From Sipunculus nudus (taxonomy: Eukaryota > Annelida > Sipuncula > Golfingiida > Sipunculidae), in assembly GCA_026874595.1 (NCBI GenBank), contig CM049322.1, forward strand, positions 37,569,340-37,633,339: DNA of 64,000 nucleotides. Direction: 5' to 3'. The notes beneath the pieces are model-generated. The model did not search any database and had not been told where the DNA came from. It saw nothing but the letters and a program-made list of their open reading frames with translations. This document shows, piece by piece, positions 15,101 through 29,881 of the stretch (position 1 is its first letter; the number at the start of each line of letters is the position of its first letter). A program made the translations under genes and the position numbers.

Positions 15101-18100
15101 ATTTTTTGCTCCTCATTTGTACAAAAACACAGCCACCTCTCCCAATTTTGTATACATATTTCTCCAAGGGGTCATCTGCAGCCCAAAACTTTTCAGACTA
15201 ATCAGCCAAATAACACAGAATTTAGCTCAAGACACCACATGTATTAAAGCCAATTTGATTCGGTATGGATGAAAACACTTTAAAGGATACCTCAAAATGG
15301 TAGGTATTAACAGGAGCCAAATGCAAATTGCAACCAAGTATGTTCACCACAGTATAAGTAAAATCCTGCATTTTGAACACCCTAGCTGAATTTTAACCTG
15401 ATCATATGCACAAAAAGCCATGTCAAGTGCTAAAAAATCCATTTTCTGCTTCTTATTGGTTCAAAAACACAGCCAGCTCTCCCAATTTTTGCATACATAT
15501 TTCTCCAAGGGGTCATCTGCAGCCCAAAACTTTTCAGACTAATCAGCCAAATAACACAGAATTTAGCTCAAGACACCACATGTATTAAAGCCAATTTGAT
15601 TCGGTATGGATGAAAACACTTTAAAGGATACCTCAAAATGGTAGGTATTAACAGGAGCCATATGCCAACTGCAACCATGTATGTTCACCAAAGTATCAGT
15701 AAAATCCTGCATTTTGAACACCCTAGCTGAATTTTAACCTGATCATGTGCACAAAAACCCTGTCAAATGCTAAAAAATCAATTTTTTGCTCCTCATTTGT
15801 ACAAAAACACAGCCACCTCTCCCAATTTTGTATACATATTTCTCCAAGGGGTCATCTGCAGCCCAAAACTTTTCAGACTAATCAGCCAAATAACACAGAA
15901 TTTAGCTCAAGACACCACATGTATTAAAGCCAATTTGATTCGGTATGGATGAAAACACTTTAAAGGATACCTCAAAATGGTAGGTATTAACAGGAGCCAA
16001 ATGCAAATTGCAACCAAGTATGTTCACCACAGTATAAGTAAAATCCTGCATTTTGAACACCCTAGCTGAATTTTAACCTGATCATATGCACAAAAAGCCA
16101 TGTCAAGTGCTAAAAATCCATTTTCTGCTTCTTATTGGTACAAAAACACAGCCAGCTCTCCCAATTTTTGTATACATATTTCTCCAAGGGGTCATCTGCA
16201 GCCCAAAATTTTTCAGACTAATCAGCCAAATAACACAGAATTTAGCTCAAGACACCACATGTATTAAAGCCAATTTGATTCGGTATGGATGAAAACACTT
16301 TAAAGGATACATCAAAATGGTAGGTATTAACAGGAGCCATATGCCAACTGCAACCATGTATGTTCACCAAAGTATCAGTAAAATCCTGCATTTTGAACAC
16401 CCTAGCTGAATTTTAACCTGATCATGTGCACAAAAACCCTGTCAAATGCTAAAAAATCAATTTTTTGCTCCTCATTTGTACAAAAACACAGCCACCTCTC
16501 CCAATTTTGTATACATATTTCTCCAAGGGGTCATCTGCAGCCCAAAACTTTTCAGACTAATCAGCCAAATAACACAGAATTTAGCTCAAGACACCACATG
16601 TATTAAAGCCAATTTGATTCGGTATGGATGAAAACACTTTAAAGGATACCTCAAAATGGTAGGTATTAACAGGAGCCAAATGCAAATTGCAACCAAGTAT
16701 GTTCACCACAGTATAAGTAAAATCCTGCATTTTGAACACCCTAGCTGAATTTTAACCTGATCATATGCACAAAAAGCCATGTCAAGTGCTAAAAAATCCA
16801 TTTTCTGCTTCTTATTGGTACAAAAACACAGCCAGCTCTCCCAATTTTTGCATATATATTTCTCCAAGGGGTCATCTGCAGCCCAAAACTTTTCAGACTA
16901 ATCAGCCAAATAACACAGAATTAAGCTCAAGACACCACATGTATTAAAGCCAATTTGATTCGATATGGATGAAAACACTTTAAAGGATACCCCAAAATGG
17001 TAGGTATTAACAGGAGCCATATGCCAACTGCAACCATGTATGTTCACCAAAGTATCAGTAAAATCCTGCATTTTGAACACCCTAGCTGAATTTTAACCTG
17101 ATCATGTGCACAAAAACCCTGTCAAATGCTAAAAAATCAATTTTTTGCTCCTCATTTGTACAAAAACACAGCCACCTCTCCCAATTTTGTATACATATTT
17201 CTCCAAGGGGTCATCTGCAGCCCAAAACTTTTCAGACTAATCAGCCAAATAACACAGAATTTAGCTCAAGACACCACATGTATTAAAGCCAATTTGATTC
17301 GGTATGGATGAAAACACTTTAAAGGATACCTCAAAATGGTAGGTATTAACAGGAGCCAAATGCAAATTGCAACCAAGTATGTTCACCACAGTATAAGTAA
17401 AATCCTGCATTTTGAACACCCTAGCTGAATTTTAACCTGATCATATGCACAAAAAGCCATGTCAAGTGCTAAAAATCCATTTTCTGCTTCTTATTGGTAC
17501 AAAAACACAGCCAGCTCTCCCAATTTTTGTATACATATTTCTCCAAGGGGTCATCTGCAGCCCAAAATTTTTCAGACTAATCAGCCAAATAACACAGAAT
17601 TTAGCTCAAGACACCACATGTATTAAAGCCAATTTGATTCGGTATGGATGAAAACACTTTAAAGGATACATCAAAATGGTAGGTATTAACAGGAGCCATA
17701 TGCCAACTGCAACCATGTATGTTCACCAAAGTATCAGTAAAATCCTGCATTTTGAACACCCTAGCTGAATTTTAACCTGATCATGTGCACAAAAACCCTG
17801 TCAAATGCTAAAAAATCAATTTTTTGCTCCTCATTTGTACAAAAACACAGCCACCTCTCCCAATTTTGTATACATATTTCTCCAAGGGGTCATCTGCAGC
17901 CCAAAACTTTTCAGACTAATCAGCCAAATAACACAGAATTTAGCTCAAGACACCACATGTATTAAAGCCAATTTGATTCGGTATGGATGAAAACACTTTA
18001 AAGGATACCTCAAAATGGTAGGTATTAACAGGAGCCAAATGCAAATTGCAACCAAGTATGTTCACCACAGTATAAGTAAAATCCTGCATTTTGAACACCC

Positions 18101-21100
18101 TAGCTGAATTTTAACCTGATCATATGCACAAAAAGCCATGTCAAGTGCTAAAAAATCCATTTTCTGCTTCTTATTGGTACAAAAACACAGCCAGCTCTCC
18201 CAATTTTTGCATACATATTTCTCCAAGGGGTCATCTGCAGCCCAAAACTTTTCAGACTAATCAGCCAAATAACACAGAATTAAGCTCAAGACACCACATG
18301 TATTAAAGCCAATTTGATTCGGTATGGATGAAAACACTTTAAAGGATACCCCAAAATGGTAGGTATTAACAGGAGCCATATGCCAACTGCAACCATGTAT
18401 GTTCACCAAAGTATCAGTAAAATCCTGCATTTTGAACACCCTAGCTGAATTTTAACCTGATCATGTGCACAAAAGCCCTGTCAAATGCTAAAAAATCAAT
18501 TTTTTGCTCCTCATTTGTACAAAAACACAGCCACCTCTCCCAATTTTGTATACATATTTCTCCAAGGGGTCATCTGCAGCCCAAAACTTTTCAGACTAAT
18601 CAGCCAAATAACACAGAATTTAGCTCAAGACACCACATGTATTACAGCCAATTTGATTCGGTATGGATGAAAACACTTTAAAGGATACCTCAAAATGGTA
18701 GGTATTAACAGGAGCCAAATGCAAATTGCAACCAAGTATGTTCACCACAGTATAAGTAAAATCCTGCATTTTGAACACCCTAGCTGAATTTTAACCTGAT
18801 CATATGCACAAAAAGCCATGTCAAGTGCTAAAAATCCATTTTCTGCTTCTTATTGGTACAAAAACACAGCCAGCTCTCCCAATTTTTGTATACATATTTC
18901 TCCAAGGGGTCATCTGCAGCCCAAAATTTTTCAGACTAATCAGCCAAATAACACAGAATTTAGCTCAAGACACCACATGTATTAAAGCCAATTTGATTCG
19001 GTATGGATGAAAACACTTTAAAGGATACCTCAAAATGGTAGGTATTAACAGGAGCCAAATGCAAATTGCAACCAAGTATGTTCACCACAGTATAAGTAAA
19101 ATCCTGCATTTTGAACACCCTAGCTGAATTTTAACCTGATCATATGCACAAAAAGCCATGTCAAGTGCTAAAAAATCCATTTTCTGCTTCTTATTGGTAC
19201 AAAAACACAGCCACCTCTCCCAATTTTTGCATACATATTTCTCCAAGGGGTCATCTGCAGCCCAAAACTTTTCAGACTAATCAGCCAAATAACACAGAAT
19301 TTAGCTCAAGACACCACATGTATTAAAGCCAATTTGATTCGGTATGGATGAAAACACTTTAAAGGATACCTCAAAATGGTAGGTATTAACAGGAGCCATA
19401 TGCCAACTGCAACCATGTATGTTCACCAAAGTATCAGTAAAATCCTGCATTTTGAACACCCTAGCTGAATTTTAACCTGATCATGTGCACAAAAGCCCTG
19501 TCAAATGCTAAAAAATCAATTTTTTGCTCCTCATTTGTACAAAAACACAGCCACCTCTCCCAATTTTGTATACATATTTCTCCAAGGGGTCATCTGCAGC
19601 CCAAAACTTTTCAGACTAATCAGCCAAATAACACAGAATTTAGCTCAAGACACCACATGTATTAAAGCCAATTTGATTCGGTATGGATGAAAACACTTTA
19701 AAGGATACCTCAAAATGGTAGGTATTAACAGGAGCCATATGCCAACTGCAACCATGTATGTTCACCAAAGTATCAGTAAAATCCTGCATTTTGAACACCC
19801 TAGCTGAATTTTAACCTGATCATGTGCACAAAAATCCTGTCAAATGCTAAAAAATCAATTTTTTGCTCCTCATTTGTACAAAAACACAGCCACCTCTCCC
19901 AATTTTGTATACATATTTCTCCAAGGGGTCATCTGCAGCCCAAAACTTTTCAGACTAATCAGCCAAATAACACAGAATTTAGCTCAAGACACCACATGTA
20001 TTAAAGCCAATTTGATTCGGTATGGATGAAAACACTTTAAAGGATACCTTAAAATGGTAGGTATTAACAGGAGCCAAATGCAAATTGCAACCAAGTATGT
20101 TCACCACAGTATAAGTAAAATCCTGCATTTTGAACACCCTAGCTGAATTTTAACCTGATCATATGCACAAAAAGCCATGTCAAGTGCTAAAAATCCATTT
20201 TCTGCTTCTTATTGGTACAAAAACACAGCCAGCTCTCCCAATTTTTGTATACATATTTCTCCAAGGGGTCATCTGCAGCCCAAAATTTTTCAGACTAATC
20301 AGCCAAATAACACAGAATTTAGCTCAAGACACCACATGTATTAAAGCCAATTTGATTCGGTATGGATGAAAACACTTCAAAGGATACATCAAAATGGTAG
20401 GTATTAACAGGAGCCATATGCCAACTGCAACCATGTATGTTCACCAAAGTATCAGTAAAATCCTGCATTTTGAACACCCTAGCTGAATTTTAACCTGATC
20501 ATGTGCACAAAAACCCTGTCAAATGCTAAAAAATCAATTTTTTGCTCCTCATTTGTACAAAAACACAGCCACCTCTCCCAATTTTGTATACATATTTCTC
20601 CAAGGGGTCATCTGCAGCCCAAAACTTTTCAGACTAATCAGCCAAATAACACAGAATTTAGCTCAAGACACCACATGTATTAAAGCCAATTTGATTCGGT
20701 ATGGATGAAAACACTTTAAAGGATACCTCAAAATGGTAGGTATTAACAGGAGCCAAATGCAAATTGCAACCAAGTATGTTCACCACAGTATAAGTAAAAT
20801 CCTGCATTTTGAACACCCTAGCTGAATTTTAACCTGATCATATGCACAAAAAGCCATGTCAAGTGCTAAAAATCCATTTTCTGCTTCTTATTGGTACAAA
20901 AACACAGCCAGCTCTCCCAATTTTTGTATACATATTTCTCCAAGGGGTCATCTGCAGCCCAAAATTTTTCAGACTAATCAGCCAAATAACACAGAATTTA
21001 GCTCAAGACACCACATGTATTAAAGCCAATTTGATTCGGTATGGATGAAAACACTTTAAAGGATACATCAAAATGGTAGGTATTAACAGGAGCCATATGC

Positions 21101-24100
21101 CAACTGCAACCATGTATGTTCACCAAAGTATCAGTAAAATCCTGCATTTTGAACACCCTAGCTGAATTTTAACCTGATCATGTGCACAAAAACCCTGTCA
21201 AATGCTAAAAAATCAATTTTTTGCTCCTCATTTGTACAAAAACACAGCCACCTCTCCCAATTTTGTATACATATTTCTCCAAGGGGTCATCTGCAGCCCA
21301 AAACTTTTCAGACTAATCAGCCAAATAACACAGAATTTAGCTCAAGACACCACATGTATTAAAGCCAATTTGATTCGGTATGGATGAAAACACTTTAAAG
21401 GATACCTCAAAATGGTAGGTATTAACAGGAGCCAAATGCAAATTGCAACCAAGTATGTTCACCACAGTATAAGTAAAATCCTGCATTTTGAACACCCTAG
21501 CTGAATTTTAACCTGATCATATGCACAAAAAGCCATGTCAAGTGCTAAAAAATCCATTTTCTGCTTCTTATTGGTTCAAAAACACAGCCAGCTCTCCCAA
21601 TTTTTGCATACATATTTCTCCAAGGGGTCATCTGCAGCCCAAAACTTTTCAGACTAATCAGCCAAATAACACAGAATTTAGCTCAAGACACCACATGTAT
21701 TAAAGCCAATTTGATTCGGTATGGATGAAAACACTTTAAAGGATACCTCAAAATGGTAGGTATTAACAGGAGCCATATGCCAACTGCAACCATGTATGTT
21801 CACCAAAGTATCAGTAAAATCCTGCATTTTGAACACCCTAGCTGAATTTTAACCTGATCATGTGCACAAAAACCCTGTCAAATGCTAAAAAATCAATTTT
21901 TTGCTCCTCATTTGTACAAAAACACAGCCACCTCTCCCAATTTTGTATACATATTTCTCCAAGGGGTCATCTGCAGCCCAAAACTTTTCAGACTAATCAG
22001 CCAAATAACACAGAATTTAGCTCAAGACACCACATGTATTAAAGCCAATTTGATTCGGTATGGATGAAAACACTTTAAAGGATACCTCAAAATGGTAGGT
22101 ATTAACAGGAGCCAAATGCAAATTGCAACCAAGTATGTTCACCACAGTATAAGTAAAATCCTGCATTTTGAACACCCTAGCTGAATTTTAACCTGATCAT
22201 ATGCACAAAAAGCCATGTCAAGTGCTAAAAATCCATTTTCTGCTTCTTATTGGTACAAAAACACAGCCAGCTCTCCCAATTTTTGTATACATATTTCTCC
22301 AAGGGGTCATCTGCAGCCCAAAATTTTTCAGACTAATCAGCCAAATAACACAGAATTTAGCTCAAGACACCACATGTATTAAAGCCAATTTGATTCGGTA
22401 TGGATGAAAACACTTTAAAGGATACATCAAAATGGTAGGTATTAACAGGAGCCATATGCCAACTGCAACCATGTATGTTCACCAAAGTATCAGTAAAATC
22501 CTGCATTTTGAACACCCTAGCTGAATTTTAACCTGATCATGTGCACAAAAACCCTGTCAAATGCTAAAAAATCAATTTTTTGCTCCTCATTTGTACAAAA
22601 ACACAGCCACCTCTCCCAATTTTGTATACATATTTCTCCAAGGGGTCATCTGCAGCCCAAAACTTTTCAGACTAATCAGCCAAATAACACAGAATTTAGC
22701 TCAAGACACCACATGTATTAAAGCCAATTTGATTCGGTATGGATGAAAACACTTTAAAGGATACCTCAAAATGGTAGGTATTAACAGGAGCCAAATGCAA
22801 ATTGCAACCAAGTATGTTCACCACAGTATAAGTAAAATCCTGCATTTTGAACACCCTAGCTGAATTTTAACCTGATCATATGCACAAAAAGCCATGTCAA
22901 GTGCTAAAAAATCCATTTTCTGCTTCTTATTGGTTCAAAAACACAGCCAGCTCTCCCAATTTTTGCATACATATTTCTCCAAGGGGTCATCTGCAGCCCA
23001 AAACTTTTCAGACTAATCAGCCAAATAACACAGAATTTAGCTCAAGACACCACATGTATTAAAGCCAATTTGATTCGGTATGGATGAAAACACTTTAAAG
23101 GATACCTCAAAATGGTAGGTATTAACAGGAGCCATATGCCAACTGCAACCATGTATGTTCACCAAAGTATCAGTAAAATCCTGCATTTTGAACACCCTAG
23201 CTGAATTTTAACCTGATCATGTGCACAAAAACCCTGTCAAATGCTAAAAAATCAATTTTTTGCTCCTCATTTGTACAAAAACACAGCCACCTCTCCCAAT
23301 TTTGTATACATATTTCTCCAAGGGGTCATCTGCAGCCCAAAACTTTTCAGACTAATCAGCCAAATAACACAGAATTTAGCTCAAGACACCACATGTATTA
23401 AAGCCAATTTGATTCGGTATGGATGAAAACACTTTAAAGGATACCTCAAAATGGTAGGTATTAACAGGAGCCAAATGCAAATTGCAACCAAGTATGTTCA
23501 CCACAGTATAAGTAAAATCCTGCATTTTGAACACCCTAGCTGAATTTTAACCTGATCATATGCACAAAAAGCCATGTCAAGTGCTAAAAATCCATTTTCT
23601 GCTTCTTATTGGTACAAAAACACAGCCAGCTCTCCCAATTTTTGTATACATATTTCTCCAAGGGGTCATCTGCAGCCCAAAATTTTTCAGACTAATCAGC
23701 CAAATAACACAGAATTTAGCTCAAGACACCACATGTATTAAAGCCAATTTGATTCGGTATGGATGAAAACACTTTAAAGGATACATCAAAATGGTAGGTA
23801 TTAACAGGAGCCATATGCCAACTGCAACCATGTATGTTCACCAAAGTATCAGTAAAATCCTGCATTTTGAACACCCTAGCTGAATTTTAACCTGATCATG
23901 TGCACAAAAACCCTGTCAAATGCTAAAAAATCAATTTTTTGCTCCTCATTTGTACAAAAACACAGCCACCTCTCCCAATTTTGTATACATATTTCTCCAA
24001 GGGGTCATCTGCAGCCCAAAACTTTTCAGACTAATCAGCCAAATAACACAGAATTTAGCTCAAGACACCACATGTATTAAAGCCAATTTGATTCGGTATG

Positions 24101-24118
24101 GATGAAAACACTTTAAAG
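9171..24118. repeat. Two tandem 22-monomer satellite units of 7,474 bp
   Basis: Monomers 28-49 (9,171-16,644) are followed directly by monomers 50-71 (16,645-24,118) with the same type order. Rare shared variants confirm the pairing. These include catatatatt with attcgatatgg (near 9,377/9,485 and 16,851/16,959), tattacagcc (11,167 and 18,641), caaaaatcctg (12,356 and 19,830), taccttaaaa (12,571 and 20,045) and cacttcaaagg (12,899 and 20,373), all offset by 7,474. The first unit has one private change (cacatgaatt near 9,802) and the second has another (agccacctc near 19,210), so this is a real or assembly-level duplication that later diverged slightly. Confidence 0.93.
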
Positions 24119-27100
24119 GATACCTCAAAATGGTAGGTATTAACAGGAGCCAAATGCAAATTGCAACCAAGTATGTTCACCACAGTATAAGTAAAATCCT
24201 GCATTTTGAACACCCTAGCTGAATTTTAACCTGATCATATGCACAAAAAGCCATGTCAAGTGCTAAAAAATCCATTTTCTGCTTCTTATTGGTTCAAAAA
24301 CACAGCCAGCTCTCCCAATTTTTGCATACATATTTCTCCAAGGGGTCATCTGCAGCCCAAAACTTTTCAGACTAATCAGCCAAATAACACAGAATTTAGC
24401 TCAAGACACCACATGTATTAAAGCCAATTTGATTCGGTATGGATGAAAACACTTTAAAGGATACCTCAAAATGGTAGGTATTAACAGGAGCCATATGCCA
24501 ACTGCAACCATGTATGTTCACCAAAGTATCAGTAAAATCCTGCATTTTGAACACCCTAGCTGAATTTTAACCTGATCATGTGCACAAAAACCCTGTCAAA
24601 TGCTAAAAAATCAATTTTTTGCTCCTCATTTGTACAAAAACACAGCCACCTCTCCCAATTTTGTATACATATTTCTCCAAGGGGTCATCTGCAGCCCAAA
24701 ACTTTTCAGACTAATCAGCCAAATAACACAGAATTTAGCTCAAGACACCACATGTATTAAAGCCAATTTGATTCGGTATGGATGAAAACACTTTAAAGGA
24801 TACCTCAAAATGGTAGGTATTAACAGGAGCCAAATGCAAATTGCAACCAAGTATGTTCACCACAGTATAAGTAAAATCCTGCATTTTGAACACCCTAGCT
24901 GAATTTTAACCTGATCATATGCACAAAAAGCCATGTCAAGTGCTAAAAATCCATTTTCTGCTTCTTATTGGTACAAAAACACAGCCAGCTCTCCCAATTT
25001 TTGTATACATATTTCTCCAAGGGGTCATCTGCAGCCCAAAATTTTTCAGACTAATCAGCCAAATAACACAGAATTTAGCTCAAGACACCACATGTATTAA
25101 AGCCAATTTGATTCGGTATGGATGAAAACACTTTAAAGGATACATCAAAATGGTAGGTATTAACAGGAGCCATATGCCAACTGCAACCATGTATGTTCAC
25201 CAAAGTATCAGTAAAATCCTGCATTTTGAACACCCTAGCTGAATTTTAACCTGATCATGTGCACAAAAACCCTGTCAAATGCTAAAAAATCAATTTTTTG
25301 CTCCTCATTTGTACAAAAACACAGCCACCTCTCCCAATTTTGTATACATATTTCTCCAAGGGGTCATCTGCAGCCCAAAACTTTTCAGACTAATCAGCCA
25401 AATAACACAGAATTTAGCTCAAGACACCACATGTATTAAAGCCAATTTGATTCGGTATGGATGAAAACACTTTAAAGGATACCTCAAAATGGTAGGTATT
25501 AACAGGAGCCAAATGCAAATTGCAACCAAGTATGTTCACCACAGTATAAGTAAAATCCTGCATTTTGAACACCCTAGCTGAATTTTAACCTGATCATATG
25601 CACAAAAAGCCATGTCAAGTGCTAAAAAATCCATTTTCTGCTTCTTATTGGTTCAAAAACACAGCCAGCTCTCCCAATTTTTGCATACATATTTCTCCAA
25701 GGGGTCATCTGCAGCCCAAAACTTTTCAGACTAATCAGCCAAATAACACAGAATTTAGCTCAAGACACCACATGTATTAAAGCCAATTTGATTCGGTATG
25801 GATGAAAACACTTTAAAGGATACCTCAAAATGGTAGGTATTAACAGGAGCCATATGCCAACTGCAACCATGTATGTTCACCAAAGTATCAGTAAAATCCT
25901 GCATTTTGAACACCCTAGCTGAATTTTAACCTGATCATGTGCACAAAAACCCTGTCAAATGCTAAAAAATCAATTTTTTGCTCCTCATTTGTACAAAAAC
26001 ACAGCCACCTCTCCCAATTTTGTATACATATTTCTCCAAGGGGTCATCTGCAGCCCAAAACTTTTCAGACTAATCAGCCAAATAACACAGAATTTAGCTC
26101 AAGACACCACATGTATTAAAGCCAATTTGATTCGGTATGGATGAAAACACTTTAAAGGATACCTCAAAATGGTAGGTATTAACAGGAGCCAAATGCAAAT
26201 TGCAACCAAGTATGTTCACCACAGTATAAGTAAAATCCTGCATTTTGAACACCCTAGCTGAATTTTAACCTGATCATATGCACAAAAAGCCATGTCAAGT
26301 GCTAAAAATCCATTTTCTGCTTCTTATTGGTACAAAAACACAGCCAGCTCTCCCAATTTTTGTATACATATTTCTCCAAGGGGTCATCTGCAGCCCAAAA
26401 TTTTTCAGACTAATCAGCCAAATAACACAGAATTTAGCTCAAGACACCACATGTATTAAAGCCAATTTGATTCGGTATGGATGAAAACACTTTAAAGGAT
26501 ACATCAAAATGGTAGGTATTAACAGGAGCCATATGCCAACTGCAACCATGTATGTTCACCAAAGTATCAGTAAAATCCTGCATTTTGAACACCCTAGCTG
26601 AATTTTAACCTGATCATGTGCACAAAAACCCTGTCAAATGCTAAAAAATCAATTTTTTGCTCCTAATTTGTACAAAAACACAGCCACCTCTCCCAATTTT
26701 GTATACATATTTCTCCAAGGGGTCATCTGCAGCCCAAAACTTTTCAGACTAATCAGCCAAATAACACAGAATTTAGCTCAAGACACCACATGTATTAAAG
26801 CCAATTTGATTCGGTATGGATGAAAACACTTTAAAGGATACCTCAAAATGGTAGGTATTAACAGGAGCCAAATGCAAATTGCAACCAAGTATGTTCACCA
26901 CAGTATAAGTAAAATCCTGCATTTTGAACACCCTAGCTGAATTTTAACCTGATCATATGCACAAAAAGCCATGTCAAGTGCTAAAAAATCCATTTTCTGC
27001 TTCTTATTGGTTCAAAAACACAGCCAGCTCTCCCAATTTTTGCATACATATTTCTCCAAGGGGTCATCTGCAGCCCAAAACTTTTCAGACTAATCAGCCA

Positions 27101-27177
27101 AATAACACAGAATTTAGCTCAAGACACCACATGTATTAATGCCAATTTGATTCGGTATGGATGAAAACACTTTAAAG
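20383..27177. repeat. Five copies of a 4-monomer (1,359-bp) higher-order unit
   Basis: Twenty monomers follow the order A, B-short, A, B-long, with the B-long carrying ttggttcaaaa instead of ttggtacaaaa. The diagnostic ttggttc occurs at 21,572, 22,931, 24,290, 25,649 and 27,008, exactly 1,359 bp apart. The same four-monomer unit also appears inside the first 7,474-bp unit (14,098 and 15,457). The array therefore has at least two nested periods. Confidence 0.93.
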
Positions 27178-29555
27178 GATACCTCAAAATGGTAGGTATT
27201 AACAGGAGCCATATGCCAACTGCAACCATGTATGTTCACCAAAGTATCAGTAAAATCCTGCATTTTGAACACCCTAGCTGAATTTTAACCTGATCATGTG
27301 CACAAAAGCCCTGTCAAATGCTAAAAAATCAATTTTTTGCTCCTCATTTGTACAAAAACACAGCCACCTCTCCCAATTTTGTATACATATTTCTCCAAGG
27401 GGTCATCTGCAGCCCAAAACTTTTCAGACTAATCAGCCAAATAACACAGAATTTAGCTCAAGACACCACATGTATTAAAGCCAATTTGATTCGGTATGGA
27501 TGAAAACACTTTAAAGGATACCTCAAAATGGTAGGTATTAACAGGAGCCAAATGCAAATTGCAACCAAGTATGTTCACCACAGTATAAGTAAAATCCTGC
27601 ATTTTGAACACCCTAGCTGAATTTTAACCTGATCATATGCACAAAAAGCCATGTCAAGTGCTAAAAAATCCATTTTCTGCTTCTTATTGGTACAAAAACA
27701 CAGCCAGCTCTCCCAATTTTTGCATACATATTTCTCCAAGGGGTCATCTGCAGCCCAAAACTTTTCAGACTAATCAGCCAAATAACACAGAATTTAGCTC
27801 AAGACACCACATGTATTAAAGCCAATTTGATTCGGTATGGATGAAAACACTTTAAAGGATACCTCAAAATGGTAGGTATTAACAGGAGCCATATGCCAAC
27901 TGCAACCATGTATGTTCACCAAAGTATCAGTAAAATCCTGCATTTTGAACACCCTAGCTGAATTTTAACCTGATCATGTGCACAAAAACCCTGTCAAATG
28001 CTAAAAAATCAATTTTTTGCTCCTCATTTGTACAAAAACACAGCCACCTCTCCCAATTTTGTATACATATTTCTCCAAGGGGTCATCTGCAGCCCAAAAC
28101 TTTTCAGACTAATCAGCCAAATAACACAGAATTTAGCTCAAGACACCACATGTATTAAAGCCAATTTGATTCGGTATGGATGAAAACACTTTAAAGGATA
28201 CCTCAAAATGGTAGGTATTAACAGGAGCCAAATGCAAATTGCAACCAAGTATGTTCACCACAGTATAAGTAAAATCCTGCATTTTGAACACCCTAGCTGA
28301 ATTTTAACCTGATCATATGCACAAAAAGCCATGTCAAGTGCTAAAAATCCATTTTCTGCTTCTTATTGGTACAAAAACACAGCCAGCTCTCCCAATTTTT
28401 GCATACATATTTCTCCAAGGGGTCATCTGCAGCCCAAAACTTTTCAGACTAATCAGCCAAATAACACAGAATTTAGCTCAAGACACCACATGTATTAAAG
28501 CCAATTTGATTCGGTATGGATGAAAACACTTTAAAGGATACCTCAAAATGGTAGGTATTAACAGGAGCCATATGCCAACTGCAACCATGTATGTTCACCA
28601 AAGTATCAGTAAAATCCTGCATTTTGAACACCCTAGCTGAATTTTAACCTGATCATGTGCACAAAAGCCCTGTCAAATGCTATAAAATCAATTTTTTGCT
28701 CCTCATTTGTACAAAAACACAGCCACCTCTCCCAATTTTGTATACATATTTCTCCAAGGGGTCATCTGCAGCCCAAAACTTTTCAGACTAATCAGCCAAA
28801 TAACACAGAATTTAGCTCAAGACACCACATGTATTAAAGCCAATTTGATTCGGTATGGATGAAAACACTTTAAAGGATACCTCAAAATGGTAGGTATTAA
28901 CAGGAGCCAAATGCAAATTGCAACCAAGTATGTTCACCACAGTATAAGTAAAATCCTGCATTTTGAACACCCTAGCTGAATTTTAACCTGATCATATGCA
29001 CAAAAAGCCATGTCAAGTGCTAAAAAATCCATTTTCTGCTTCTTATTGGTACAAAAACACAGCCAGCTCTCCCAATTTTTGCATACATATTTCTCCAAGG
29101 GGTCATCTGCAGCCCAAAACTTTTCAGACTAATCAGCCAAATAACACAGAATTTAGCTCAAGACACCACATGTATTAAAGCCAATTTGATTCGGTATGGA
29201 TGAAAACACTTTAAAGGATACCTCAAAATGGTAGGTATTAACAGGAGCCATATGCCAACTGCAACCATGTATGTTCACCAAAGTATCAGTAAAATCCTGC
29301 ATTTTGAACACCCTAGCTGAATTTTAACCTGATCATGTGCACAAAAGCCCTGTCAAATGCTAAAAAATCAATTTTTTGCTCCTCATTTGTACAAAAACAC
29401 AGCCACCTCTCCCAATTTTGTATACATATTTCTCCAAGGGGTCATCTGCAGCCAAAACTTTTCAGACTAATCAGCCAAATAACACAGAATTTAGCTCAAG
29501 ACACCACATGTATTAAAGCCAATTTGATTCGGTATGGATGAAAAACACTTTAAAG

Positions 29556-29881
29556 GATACCTCAAAATGGTAGGTATTAACAGGAGCCATATGCAAATTG
29601 CAACCAAGTATGTTCACCACAGTATAAGTAAAATCCTGTATTTTGAACACCCTAGCTGAATTTTAACCTGATCATGTGCACTAAAGCCCTGTCAAATGCT
29701 AAAATTTCATTTTTTGCTCCTCATTTGTACAAAAACACAGCCACATCTCCCAATTTTTGTATTCATATTTCTCCACGGGGTCATCTGCAGCCCAAAACTT
29801 TTCAGACTAATCAGCCAAATAACGCAGAATTTAGCCTAAAACTCCACATGTATACAGCCAATGTTGAGTCTGTATGGATGA
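29556..29881. repeat. Divergent terminal satellite monomer
   Basis: The last monomer has many more substitutions than any internal copy. Its first part is B-like (atgcaaattgcaaccaag, cacagtataag) and its middle is A-like (gatcatgtgcac, gctcctcatttgtac). Homology fades after gtatggatga at about 29,881. It also spoils the short frames found in the other copies, giving one longer 129-codon frame that runs out into flanking DNA and has no protein-like features. Confidence 0.9.

Larger units (their letters stand above)
1..29881. repeat. Satellite array, about 340-bp monomer, 88 copies, A/B types
   Basis: The sequence is a head-to-tail tandem array. Taking each monomer to begin at gatacctcaaaatgg, 88 monomers of about 338-341 bp run without interruption, and the window opens exactly at a monomer start. 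Two main types are visible. Type A carries gatcatgtgcacaaaa followed by caattttttgctcctcattt. Type B carries gatcatatgcacaaaaagcc followed by ccattttctgcttcttattgg, in a long form (six A's before tcc) and a short form (five). Nearly every monomer has one PstI site (CTGCAG) and one BclI site (TGATCA). All copies share one orientation and differ by only a few per cent within a type. The repeated 60-72 codon open frames on both strands are by-products of the repeat and are not genes. I see no CENP-B-box-like motif. Centromeric or heterochromatic location is possible but not shown. Confidence 0.98.

Noticed and set aside
1-29881. CRISPR-like regular repeat
   Set aside because: The whole 340-bp unit repeats without variable spacers, and the context is eukaryotic.
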